A DNA stretch of 64,000 nucleotides, from contig JAFGBM010000004.1 of the NCBI GenBank assembly GCA_016933155.1, positions 181,614 through 245,613 of the forward strand, written 5' to 3'. This document shows, piece by piece, positions 1 to 7,204 of the stretch; within the stretch, counting starts at the first letter, position 1; the number at the start of each line of letters is the position of its first letter. The DNA comes from Demequinaceae bacterium (lineage in GTDB: Bacteria; Actinomycetota; Actinomycetes; Actinomycetales; Demequinaceae). The notes under the pieces are model-generated. The model ran no database searches. It saw only the letters and a program-made list of their open reading frames with translations, and was not told the origin of the DNA. Made by a program: the position numbers and the translations under genes.

Positions 1-703
1 CGTAGTAGTCGCCGCCTCGAAACCGGGGGTCGGCCCGGATGGCCGCGAGTTGAGGGGTGGCCCAGGCGATCTGATCGGCCGTGGAGGCCGCGGCAGCCCC
101 CTCGACCGCGATGGCCCGTACGCGCCCGGGTGCCATGACCGCCCACTCGAGGGCCCGCATGCCTCCGAGGGACGGTCCGAGCACGAGCCTCCACGACTCC
201 ACCCCCAGGCGGTCCGTGAGCGCGATCTCCGCCCTCACCATGTCCCGGATCGTCAGGTAGGGAAACCGGGACCCCCAGGGCCGTCCGTCCTCGGGGTGCG
301 GAGATGACGGACCCGTCGTGCCCTGGCACCCGCCAATGACATTGGCGCACACGACGAAGTAGCGATCGGTGTCGATGGGGCGGCCGGGTCCCACCATCGA
401 GATCCACCAGCCCCCCGTGTGGTGGCCCGTGCCCGCAGGTCCCGTGGCGTGCGAGTCGCCCGTGAGGGCGTGGGCCACATAGACGGCGTTGCCGCCGTCC
501 GGGTTCAACTCTCCCCACGTCTCGTAGGCGATCCGCACCCCCGGCAGGACTCCTGACGGATCCGCCTCGAGCGGCAGGTCGCCTAGGTCGAAGAACTGGC
601 GCCTCCCCGGATCGTCCCCCTCCCGCCAGGCCGCAGACGCCGGTATGGGCACCCGTTCGGGTGCCTCCGGCGGTTCGTCGCTTTCTATCTCGTCGTCGTC
701 CAT
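1..703 (-). CDS. metX: Homoserine O-acetyltransferase MetX (N-terminal 234 residues, cut by window edge)
   Basis: Transfers an acetyl group from acetyl-CoA to homoserine, giving the substrate of the MetY gene just upstream. Visible marks of the alpha/beta-hydrolase MetX family are HALTGDSHATG near residue 79, the family signature NVIGGCQGTTGPSS at 121-134, and the nucleophile elbow GPSLGGM with Ser178. The catalytic Asp and His lie in the missing C-terminal part. The ATG at 703 follows a GGGGAAGG ribosome site and lies 13 nt after the metY stop, so the two genes form an operon transcribed leftward. The first 30 residues are acidic and poorly conserved. Whether the acyl donor is acetyl- or succinyl-CoA cannot be proven here; MetY next door favours acetyl. 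Confidence 0.93.
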   Translation of the reverse strand, partial: MDDDEIESDEPPEAPERVPIPASAAWREGDDPGRRQFFDLGDLPLEADPSGVLPGVRIAYETWGELNPDGGNAVYVAHALTGDSHATGPAGTGHHTGGWWISMVGPGRPIDTDRYFVVCANVIGGCQGTTGPSSPHPEDGRPWGSRFPYLTIRDMVRAEIALTDRLGVESWRLVLGPSLGGMRALEWAVMAPGRVRAIAVEGAAAASTADQIAWATPQLAAIRADPRFRGGDYY

Positions 704-716
704 GGGCCTTCCCCGA

Positions 717-2027
717 TCAGGAAATCGCGGAGAACCCTTTCTCAAGGTCCTCCAGGATGTCGTCGATGTGCTCGATCCCGACGGCGAGCCGCACCGTCCC
801 GGGTGTCACACCCGCCGCGGCCTGCTCCTCCGGGGTCAGCTGGCTGTGGGTCGTCGTCGCCGGGTGGATGACGAGCGAGCGCACGTCCCCGATGTTGGCG
901 ACCAGAGAGTGGAGGGAAAGGGCGTCGATGAACGTCCGGGCAACCTTCTCCCCGCCGGCGATTTCGAACGCCAAGACCGCCCCTGCGCCCTTGGGTGCGT
1001 ACTTGGCGGCGTTCTTGTGCCACGGGGAGGAGGGGAGGCTCGCGTAGGCGACGGACACGACGTCCTTGCGCTTCTCGAGCCACTCCGCGACGACTTTGGC
1101 GTTCGCGAGGTGCCTCTCCACTCGGAGCGACAGGGTCTCGAGGCCCTGGGCAATGAGGAAAGCATTGAATGGGGAGATAGCGGGACCGACGTCCCGGAGC
1201 AACTGAACCCGCGCCTTGAGGATGAAGGAGAGGTTGACCTCGAAGAGTCCCCCCACTCCCAGGTCTTTCGCATAGGTCAGACCGTGGTAGCTCGGGTCCG
1301 GGGTGTTGAAGTTGGGGAACCGGTCGGGATACTGCGCATAGTCGAAGGTCCCGCCGTCGACGATGATCCCGGCGATGGCAGTGCCGTGCCCCCCAAGGTA
1401 CTTCGTCGCCGAGTGGACGACATAGTCGGCCCCCCATTGGAGCGGCTGGGTGACGTACGGCGTGGCCACGGTGTTGTCCACGATGAGGGGGACGCCCGCC
1501 TCGTGAGCCACCTTGGCGACCCCCTCGATGTCCAAGACGTCCTGCTTGGGGTTGGAGATCGACTCCCCGAAGAGGGCCTTGGTGTTCGGCCTGATCGCCG
1601 CCTTCCACGAGGCGAGGTCGTCGGGCTCGTCGACGAAGGTCGTCTCGATCCCGTACTTCGGCAGGGTGTGGTGGAAGAGGTTGTAGGTTCCCCCATACAA
1701 CGACGGCGACGAGACGATGTGGTCGCCCGCCTCGGCGATGTTGAGGATGGAGACGGTCTCCGCGGCCTGGCCGGACGCGAGGAGCAGCGCCCCGACCCCG
1801 CCCTCGAGGGCGGCTATCCGCGTTTCGACGGCCTCCTGGGTCGGGTTGCCGATCCTCGTGTAGATCGGACCCAGTTCGGAGAGGGCGAAGCGGCTGGCCG
1901 CCTGGGCGGTGTCCTGGAATACGAAGGAGGTGGTCTGGTAGAGGGGAAGGGATCGGGCGCCGGTCGCTGCGTCCGGAACCTGGCCGGCATGGACCTGGAG
2001 CGTCTCGAAGCGGTGATTCGTTGTCAT
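717..2027 (-). CDS. metY: O-acetylhomoserine sulfhydrylase MetY (PLP enzyme)
   Basis: Converts O-acetylhomoserine plus sulfide to homocysteine in the cytoplasm. The 436-aa product is a full-length Cys/Met-metabolism PLP enzyme: N-terminal FETLQVHAGQ, substrate loop YTRIGNPTQ at 56-64, Asp184 in LIVDN, and the PLP lysine Lys209 in HSATKYLGGHG. I start it at the ATG at 2027, where conserved MetY sequence begins (MTTNHRFETLQ). The frame stays open to 2324, but that part has no family similarity and overlaps the leader. First gene of the metY-metX operon. A second homocysteine-forming enzyme, MetZ, lies at 32507. Confidence 0.95.
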   Translation of the reverse strand: MTTNHRFETLQVHAGQVPDAATGARSLPLYQTTSFVFQDTAQAASRFALSELGPIYTRIGNPTQEAVETRIAALEGGVGALLLASGQAAETVSILNIAEAGDHIVSSPSLYGGTYNLFHHTLPKYGIETTFVDEPDDLASWKAAIRPNTKALFGESISNPKQDVLDIEGVAKVAHEAGVPLIVDNTVATPYVTQPLQWGADYVVHSATKYLGGHGTAIAGIIVDGGTFDYAQYPDRFPNFNTPDPSYHGLTYAKDLGVGGLFEVNLSFILKARVQLLRDVGPAISPFNAFLIAQGLETLSLRVERHLANAKVVAEWLEKRKDVVSVAYASLPSSPWHKNAAKYAPKGAGAVLAFEIAGGEKVARTFIDALSLHSLVANIGDVRSLVIHPATTTHSQLTPEEQAAAGVTPGTVRLAVGIEHIDDILEDLEKGFSAIS

Positions 2028-2242
2028 CTCGGTCTCGCTTTCTGGTGAAGTGTGGTGGGGTCTTGACGGCCCGGCCACACGCAGCGAGGCCAGCGCGCTG
2101 ACCCGCTTCGCCCATGGCAAGGCTTGCGGTTGGCACATTGGGAGGCCCGAGGGAGCTGCCAGGAAGCCTGGCTGGGCGCCCACGCGGGCGCACGCCGAAC
2201 GTGCGCTAGTCAGCGGCACATTCGACGAATACTCATGCCGTG
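2028..2242 (-). promoter_or_regulatory. Long structured 5' leader of metY-metX (candidate methionine/SAM-responsive element)
   Basis: If transcription starts near 2236, metY has a leader of about 209 nt, unusual in a window where most leaders are very short or absent. Read on the minus strand it opens with a possible hairpin (GGCA ... ATTCG/CGAAT ... TGCC), then has a perfect 7-bp hairpin at 2188-2206 (GCGCACG, 5-nt loop). A GC-rich core follows with GGCAGC, GGGCC and a GCCAACC element near 2136-2142. S-box-type leaders carry related elements, but I cannot fit the sequence to SAM-I or SAM-IV by eye. The class stays open. This is also the only gene-free stretch over 300 bases (2028-2339). Confidence 0.3.
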
Positions 2243-2271
2243 AGGTTAGGTCATCCTTCGTCGGAATGCAA
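2243..2271 (-). promoter_or_regulatory. Promoter of metY-metX
   Basis: On the minus strand a -35 TTGCAT (2266-2271) is followed after 17 nt by a -10 TAACCT (2243-2248). The fit to a housekeeping-sigma promoter is good by eye. It would start transcription near 2236 and produce the long leader. The divergent promoter for the gene at 2340 (-10 TACAGT at 2310-2315) lies about 40 nt away. Confidence 0.5.
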
Positions 2272-2339
2272 GCCCGAGGCCCGCGCCTGCGGGTCGCGAA
2301 ACCCTTCTGTACAGTATTGAGCAAGGGAAGGACAAAGTC

Positions 2340-2744
2340 ATGGACGACGCCTCACCCCGCCACATCTGGTATACCCACGCCCTCCTCGACTACGGCGATC
2401 ATGGTCTCGGCCACGCCCGTCGGGACCCCAGCCGGGTCGGCATCATCGAGGTCACGGACAGCATCCGCTGGGTTCCCCAGGAGGGGGAGGGATGGTCATT
2501 CCCCCTCTCGACTGTCACCGTCGTCTCACGCAAAGCCTTCCTCGGGCTGATGTTCGACGGCCTCGAACTGGAAATCCCCAGGATCGGGAGCCTCCGCATC
2601 CGGGCCATGAACTTCGCCCCGAACATCCCGCTGCGTCCCACCGATCGCGCCACGGGAGACGCGGCCGCGACGGGCAAGCTCCGGAGGAAACTCATCAAGC
2701 ACGGTGCGATGAAGACCGATCGCGTCGACCAAGCCTCTCAGTGA
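2340..2744 (+). CDS. Conserved-looking hypothetical protein, 134 aa
   Basis: I do not recognise the family. The protein is soluble, with no signal peptide or membrane segment. It has two parts: a mixed alpha/beta N-terminal region up to about residue 100, with FPLSTVTVVSRKAFLG and LELEIPRIGSLRIRAMN, and a lysine/arginine-rich C-terminal tail (KLRRKLIKHG) that might bind nucleic acid. The ATG is supported by a GGGAAGGA ribosome site 7 nt upstream and by a TACAGT -10 box at 2310-2315. It is transcribed divergently from metY and seems to stand alone. Confidence 0.6.
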   Translation: MDDASPRHIWYTHALLDYGDHGLGHARRDPSRVGIIEVTDSIRWVPQEGEGWSFPLSTVTVVSRKAFLGLMFDGLELEIPRIGSLRIRAMNFAPNIPLRPTDRATGDAAATGKLRRKLIKHGAMKTDRVDQASQ

Positions 2745-2833
2745 GGCAAGGCGACCGCCAGAGAGGCGACAGGGTCCCCTGAGTAGGCTGAAACCACGAG
2801 GCCGGCGCCGGTCCGGCCCAAAGGGAGGTTGTC

Positions 2834-3043
2834 ATGACCACATCCGTCGGGCGGGTCACCGAGATCACCGCCAGCAGCGACAAGTCCTTCGATGACGCCG
2901 TCAAGGCCGGGATCGCCCGTGCGAACAAGACGCTCCGGGGTGTGACGGGGGCGTGGGTCAAGGAACAGAAGGTCGATACCAGGGACGGCGTCGTCACCGC
3001 CTATCGGGTGAACATGCTCGTCACCTTCATCGTCGACGACTAG
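2834..3043 (+). CDS. Dodecin family flavin-binding protein
   Basis: A 69-aa protein matching the dodecin pattern: a short strand (GRVTEITASSDKSFDDAV), one amphipathic helix, then two strands (AWVKEQKVDTRDGVVTAYRV, NMLVTFIVDD). Dodecins assemble into 12-mers that bind flavins or CoA and are thought to buffer free flavin in the cytoplasm. The usual family length is 65-75 aa. A strong ribosome site AAGGGAGG precedes the ATG. A TAGGCT -10-like box near 2782 suggests its own promoter. Its 3' end faces the carbonic anhydrase gene across 32 nt. Confidence 0.88.
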   Translation: MTTSVGRVTEITASSDKSFDDAVKAGIARANKTLRGVTGAWVKEQKVDTRDGVVTAYRVNMLVTFIVDD

Positions 3044-3075
3044 AACTAGGCTCCCGCAGCAATCGGCCCGCGACG

Positions 3076-3564
3076 CTAGACCAGTTCGCGGAGCACCCCG
3101 GTGTGGACGTCGAAGACGAAGCCCCGCACTTGGTCGCGCCGGGGGAGGAACGGGCTGGTCCGAACGCGCTCCATCGACTGGCGGAGATCCACGTCGAGGT
3201 CGGTGAAAGATTCGGGGGACCACGACGGCTTCTGTCCCGTGTCGGCCAGCAGTTCTTCCCTCAGTCCGTCGTCGGTGTAGGTAAGGGCGCCGCAGTCGGT
3301 GTGATGGATGAGAACGACCTCCTCCGTTCCGAGTTTGCGTTGAGAGACAACAAGGGAGCGGATGACGTCGTCCGTGACCACGCCTCCGGCGTTCCGGATG
3401 ATGTGGGCGTCGCCGATGTCGAGGCCGAGCATGGCGAAAACGTCCAGGCGCGAGTCCATACAGGCGACGACGGCGAGTTTCAGCCGGGGCGGCAGGGGTC
3501 GGTCCGGGGTGTAGGACGCGGCGTAGTCGCAGTTGCGTTTGGCGAGTTCATCGGCGATGCCCAT
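3076..3564 (-). CDS. Beta-class carbonic anhydrase
   Basis: Interconverts CO2 and bicarbonate in the cytoplasm. The zinc ligands of the beta class are visible: Cys35 in ACMDSR (with Asp37 and Arg39 as the catalytic dyad), His88 and Cys91 in HHTDCG. RNAGG at 57-61 is also typical. At 162 aa it belongs to the short actinobacterial-type branch. It is a single gene, convergent with the dodecin. Bicarbonate supply for carboxylases, including purine synthesis, is a likely but unproven role. Confidence 0.92.
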   Translation of the reverse strand: MGIADELAKRNCDYAASYTPDRPLPPRLKLAVVACMDSRLDVFAMLGLDIGDAHIIRNAGGVVTDDVIRSLVVSQRKLGTEEVVLIHHTDCGALTYTDDGLREELLADTGQKPSWSPESFTDLDVDLRQSMERVRTSPFLPRRDQVRGFVFDVHTGVLRELV

Positions 3565-3772
3565 GGCAGGCTCCCTTCATCGGGTGTGTGCCCAGCCTAA
3601 GCGACGCCCGGCCAGGGGACATGCGCGGGATCTACGCCCCGATGAGGAAGACGTCGGCTGGCGAACCATCGTGCGGGATGCTGCGGGGCTCGCCCCGTTT
3701 GAGCGGGGATGTGCCAGGATCGAGTCAGGACGGCGAGGGTGCTCCGTCGGACGTGGGGAGGGAGGACTCCGA

Positions 3773-3988
3773 ATGGAATCTGAACGATGCCTGATGTGCG
3801 AGCGCGAACTCGTCTTCGTATCTGACAGAGAGGCACTCCTCTGGGCCAGGATCCATGACCCGAGGGCGGACTCGTTCGCCCAAGTCTGCCCGGAGTGCGA
3901 GGGCTACTACTGTGCGAAGTGCGCAGCGGGGACGAGCAAAGCCTGCCCTGTGTGTGGGGCGACGGTCTACAACGCTGGCAACCCTTGA
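3773..3988 (+). CDS. Small zinc-knuckle protein with four CxxC pairs
   Basis: A 71-aa protein with Cys pairs at 6/9, 39/42, 47/50 and 58/61. This is enough for two zinc sites, with a linker of about 30 residues after the first pair. I do not recognise a named family; the layout resembles RING/LIM-like or rubredoxin-like treble clefs. The frame is open upstream to 3533, but the ATG at 3773 follows a strong GGGGAGGGAGG ribosome site and begins directly at the first Cys pair. No signal peptide. The upstream neighbour (carbonic anhydrase) is divergent, and the next gene has its own promoter at 4068. Confidence 0.6.
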   Translation: MESERCLMCERELVFVSDREALLWARIHDPRADSFAQVCPECEGYYCAKCAAGTSKACPVCGATVYNAGNP

Positions 3989-4002
3989 CATGATCGATGT
4001 CA
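3986..4002. repeat. Inverted repeat after the zinc-knuckle gene
   Basis: TGACAT and ATGTCA flank a 5-nt centre (gatcg), and the left arm contains the stop codon of the preceding gene. It lies about 65 nt upstream of the -10 box for the SDR-galE operon. It might be a regulator site; the loop is short and no T-run follows, so a terminator is less likely. Confidence 0.25.
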
Positions 4003-4067
4003 TGCTTGTGTTTCCAGCGGCGTCGTATCTGCCGCCGGGTCAATCTGAAACCGATCAGTCGTCCTGG

Positions 4068-4094
4068 TAATCTGGGACTTCGAAACGTTTCGAA
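4068..4094 (+). promoter_or_regulatory. Promoter -10 and LacI-type operator of the SDR-galE-GH1 operon
   Basis: A TAATCT -10 box (4068-4073) is followed by a perfect 16-bp palindrome TTCGAAACGTTTCGAA at 4079-4094, which covers the expected start of transcription. GAAACGTTTC-type palindromes are the usual targets of LacI-family sugar repressors. The same core (TCGAAACGTTTCGA) recurs at 8502-8515 in front of the second GH1 gene, so one repressor probably controls both. No lacI-type gene is in the window. Confidence 0.75.
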
Positions 4095-4125
4095 ACACTG
4101 GGCGAATCGTCGCAAGGAGGTCTCC

Positions 4126-4914
4126 ATGTCCCGCGTCTTCGTCACCGGCGCCGGCCAGGGAATCGGTGCCGAGACCGTCCTGCAACTCCGGGAGCTGGGA
4201 CACGATGTGGTCGCGCATGCCCGGAGCGAGAAACGGGCAGAGCAGATCAAGGCCGCGCACGCCGTTCGCGCCCATCATGTGGGACTCGCGGGAGTCGTCG
4301 TGGGCGACCTCTCGACCATGGCCTCGACGAGGGAGCTTGCCGGCCAGGCGAACGCCCTCGGCCCGTATGACGCCATCATCCACAATGCCGGACTCGGCGG
4401 CGGCTCTGACAAGCGGAAGGAGAGCGCGGACGGGCTCGAACTCATCTTCCACACGAACGTCGTCAGCCCCTACATCCTCACCTGCCTGATGCCGGTTGCC
4501 CCGCGAATGGTCTACCTGACAAGCGGCCTGGAGGCCCAGGGCCGGTTGACGATGGACGACCTCCAGTGGAAGAAGCGGCCTTGGGACGGGATGCAGGCCT
4601 ACAGCGACTCCAAGCTCCACGACGTGATGCTGGCGTTCGAACTGGCAGCCCGGCACCCGGGGATCGTCGTGAACACCGTCGACCCCGGCTGGATCAAGAC
4701 GAGCCTGGGTGGCCCTAATGCCCCCGATCCCCTCGATCTCGGTGCCGAAACCCAGGTCTGGTTGGTCACCAGCGACGACCCGATCGCCCTCACCTCCGGC
4801 CAGTACATCAAGCGTCGTGCCGTCCAGGTCCCGAACCCGGAGGCTCAGGATCCGGCCAAGCGCGCCGCCCTCGTCGACGAACTCGAGAGCCTCACCGGCC
4901 TGGTGCTTCCGTAA
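4126..4914 (+). CDS. Short-chain dehydrogenase/reductase, first gene of the galE-GH1 operon
   Basis: A 262-aa NAD(P)-dependent oxidoreductase of the classical SDR fold. It has the nucleotide loop TGAGQGIG at 7-14, IIHNAG at 84-89, Ser133, and the catalytic pair Tyr159/Lys163 in YSDSK. The frame is open upstream, but the ATG at 4126 has an AAGGAGG ribosome site and sits downstream of the LacI-type operator. galE follows after 36 nt and a GH1 gene after that, so a role in sugar oxidation or reduction is plausible. The substrate cannot be read from sequence. Confidence 0.85.
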   Translation: MSRVFVTGAGQGIGAETVLQLRELGHDVVAHARSEKRAEQIKAAHAVRAHHVGLAGVVVGDLSTMASTRELAGQANALGPYDAIIHNAGLGGGSDKRKESADGLELIFHTNVVSPYILTCLMPVAPRMVYLTSGLEAQGRLTMDDLQWKKRPWDGMQAYSDSKLHDVMLAFELAARHPGIVVNTVDPGWIKTSLGGPNAPDPLDLGAETQVWLVTSDDPIALTSGQYIKRRAVQVPNPEAQDPAKRAALVDELESLTGLVLP

Positions 4915-4950
4915 TCCGCGAGAGGGTGCCCGGCACGCTAGCCTCAATAC

Positions 4951-5922
4951 ATGACCTGGCTCGTGACCGGAGGCGCCGGATACATCGGCTCGCACGTCGT
5001 CCGGGCCTTTCGGGACGCCGGTTTCAAGGTCGCTGTCCTCGATGACCTCTCAACGGGGAGGGCCAGTTTCGTACCGGAGGGGATCCGCCTCGTTCACGCG
5101 ACCCTGCTCGATGTCGAGGTCGTCCGGTCCGCGCTCACCGACCTTGACGTCACCGGGGTCGTCCACATTGCCGGATACAAGTATGCGGGGGAGTCCGTCC
5201 ACCGGCCCCTGTACACCTGGCGTCAGAACGTGGGGGGAACCGGGGCGCTTCTGACCGCGATGGATGAGGCCGGAGTCGGCATGCTCGTCTATTCGGGCTC
5301 GGCGGGGGTGTACGGGACTCCGACGGTCGAGGTCGTCACCGAGGCGACTCCCGACGCTCCCGAATCCCCCTACGGGGAGTCCAAGCTCGCAGCTGAGATC
5401 CTCATCCGGGCCCAGGCAACCGCAACTGCGGATACCGACCACCCGCTCCAGCAGACCTCCCTCCGGTTCTTCAACGTCATCGGCTCCCACGGCGAGGTCT
5501 ACGACGCGAGCCCCTTCAACCTTCTTCCCCGGGTCTTCACGGGGTTGCTCAAGGGCGAGGCCCCCGTCATCTTCGGCGACGACTATCCCACCCCGGACGG
5601 GACGTGCATCCGCGACTATATCTGCGCCTCCGATGTCGCCCTCGCCCACGTCGAGGCCGCACGCGCGATGGAGGCCGGACGGCCCCTCGAGCCCGTCTAC
5701 AACCTCGGCTCGGGCACGGGGACGAGCGTCAAGGAGATGATGAACGCCATCATCGAGGTCACGGGCACTGATCTCCGGCCGGTCATCGGCCCCCGTCGGC
5801 CGGGTGACCCCGCTCGCATTGTCGCCGACGGAGCCCTGGCCGCCCGGGACCTCGGCTGGTCGATGCGCCACGCCCCCCGTGACATGGTCGCGAGCGCCTG
5901 GGCGGCGCACCCCAAGGGGTAG
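4951..5922 (+). CDS. galE: UDP-glucose 4-epimerase GalE
   Basis: Interconverts UDP-glucose and UDP-galactose. The 323-aa protein has the Rossmann signature TGGAGYIGSH at 6-15, Ser117 of the active site in SGSAGVYG, and the Tyr141/Lys145 pair in SPYGESK. This is an extended-SDR sugar epimerase close to the usual 320-340 aa. The ATG has no ribosome site but follows a TAGCCT box (4939-4944) by exactly 6 nt, so an additional leaderless transcript may begin here besides readthrough from 4126. Related 4-epimerases or 4,6-dehydratases cannot be wholly excluded. Confidence 0.88.
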   Translation: MTWLVTGGAGYIGSHVVRAFRDAGFKVAVLDDLSTGRASFVPEGIRLVHATLLDVEVVRSALTDLDVTGVVHIAGYKYAGESVHRPLYTWRQNVGGTGALLTAMDEAGVGMLVYSGSAGVYGTPTVEVVTEATPDAPESPYGESKLAAEILIRAQATATADTDHPLQQTSLRFFNVIGSHGEVYDASPFNLLPRVFTGLLKGEAPVIFGDDYPTPDGTCIRDYICASDVALAHVEAARAMEAGRPLEPVYNLGSGTGTSVKEMMNAIIEVTGTDLRPVIGPRRPGDPARIVADGALAARDLGWSMRHAPRDMVASAWAAHPKG

Positions 5923-5932
5923 ATTGCCTCCT

Positions 5933-7204
5933 ATGACGGCACCGGCTTCCGGGGACTCCACCACCCACGAGAAGTCGCCGTTCCCCCTTCCCGAAGGGTG
6001 GGTGTGGGGGGTCGCCGGTTCCGCCCATCAGACCGAAGGCAACAACGACGCCAACGACTGGTGGCGCTTTGAACACGAGGAGGGGACTGGCGCGGTGGAA
6101 CCCTCCGGGATCGCCTGCGACAGCTGGAACCGGTGGGAGGAGGATCTCGACCTTGTCAAGGGAGCGGGACTGGACAGTTACCGCACCTCGCTGGAGTGGA
6201 GCCGGATCGAGCCCGCCGAAGGCGAGTTCTCCGCCCCCGCACTGGCGCATTACCGTCGCATGCTTGAGGGAACGCGTCAGCGAGGCTTGACGGCTACCCT
6301 CGCCCTCCATCACTTCACCCTTCCGCTCTGGTTGGCCGATCAGGGGGGGTGGGAGTCTCCGCGGGCTGTCGAATTCTTCGCGCGCTACTGCGCCACCGTC
6401 GTCGAGTCCCTGGGCGATCTCATCGACATCGTGCTGACGATCAACGAGCCGAACGTGGTGGCCATGACCGGATATCTCGATGGGAGGTTCCCCCCACGGG
6501 TTTCCGGAGCCCCCGAACGTTGGGCACATGTCACCCACACCCTGGTCGCCGCCCATGTCGCCGCGCGTGAGATCCTGAAACGCGAATCTCCGCACATCCG
6601 GGTCGGACTCGCGCTGGCGATCCCCGATATCATCTTCCACCCCGACGGACAGTGGGCGCCTGACGGAATGCACATGTCCGAACTCCCGACCGCGGGGCCT
6701 GGGGCGGAATTCGCTGCGATGACACTGGGCGTCTTCCTCAAGGCCGCCCGGGACGACGACTTCATCGGGGCGAACACCTACGACTCGCAACACATGGGCC
6801 CCGATGGGAATCCCTTGCCCACGCCGGATGGTGAGCGCATCACCCAGATGGGCTGGACCTACGCCCCGGAGGCCGTGGGGTACAGCGTCCGCCTGGCGGC
6901 ACACGAAACGGGACGACCGGTGATCATCACCGAGAACGGGGTCGGTACCGAGAACGACGAGGAACGGATCGAGTATCTCCAGAGGGCGCTGGCAAGCGTC
7001 GCCCGGGCTCTCGCGGACGGCATTGAGATCCATGGATACTACGTCTGGTCCCTCATCGACAACTTCGAGTGGACCGATGGGTATCGGCCCAAATTCGGCC
7101 TCGTTGCCGTGGACCGCACGACCATGGAACGTCGCCCGAAGCCTTCCCTCGCCTGGTACGCCAGCGTGGTCGCGGCGTCTCGCGCCGACTCGTCGCGTGT
7201 CTAG
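5933..7204 (+). CDS. GH1 family beta-glucosidase
   Basis: Hydrolyses beta-glucosides such as cellobiose in the cytoplasm (no signal peptide). The 423-aa protein carries the GH1 acid/base in TINEPN (Glu172) and the nucleophile in ITENG (Glu334). It also has the glycone-site motifs GVAGSAHQTEG near 26-36, ALHHFTLP and WSLIDNFEW. It ends at a CTAG shared with the convergent second GH1 gene. The ATG lacks a ribosome site but lies 7 nt after TAGATT (5920-5925), whose TAG is the galE stop. This suggests an internal leaderless promoter. Beta-galactosidase or beta-fucosidase activity is also possible in this family. Confidence 0.92.
   Translation: MTAPASGDSTTHEKSPFPLPEGWVWGVAGSAHQTEGNNDANDWWRFEHEEGTGAVEPSGIACDSWNRWEEDLDLVKGAGLDSYRTSLEWSRIEPAEGEFSAPALAHYRRMLEGTRQRGLTATLALHHFTLPLWLADQGGWESPRAVEFFARYCATVVESLGDLIDIVLTINEPNVVAMTGYLDGRFPPRVSGAPERWAHVTHTLVAAHVAAREILKRESPHIRVGLALAIPDIIFHPDGQWAPDGMHMSELPTAGPGAEFAAMTLGVFLKAARDDDFIGANTYDSQHMGPDGNPLPTPDGERITQMGWTYAPEAVGYSVRLAAHETGRPVIITENGVGTENDEERIEYLQRALASVARALADGIEIHGYYVWSLIDNFEWTDGYRPKFGLVAVDRTTMERRPKPSLAWYASVVAASRADSSRV

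Noticed and set aside
645..2048. Long open frame of 467 codons on the plus strand opposite metY
   Set aside because: Its codons mirror the third-position GC bias of metY, it matches no family, and metY is certain. The same holds for 781 codons opposite purL (16828-19173) and for several frames opposite galE, GH1 and purF.
2028..2242. Firm SAM-I or SAM-IV riboswitch call
   Set aside because: Some S-box-like words are present, but I could not build the kink-turn and pseudoknot in the correct order. Reported only as a candidate leader.
2028..2324. N-terminal extension of MetY to 2324
   Set aside because: The extra 99 residues show no MetY similarity and cover the promoter and hairpins. The family begins at 2027.
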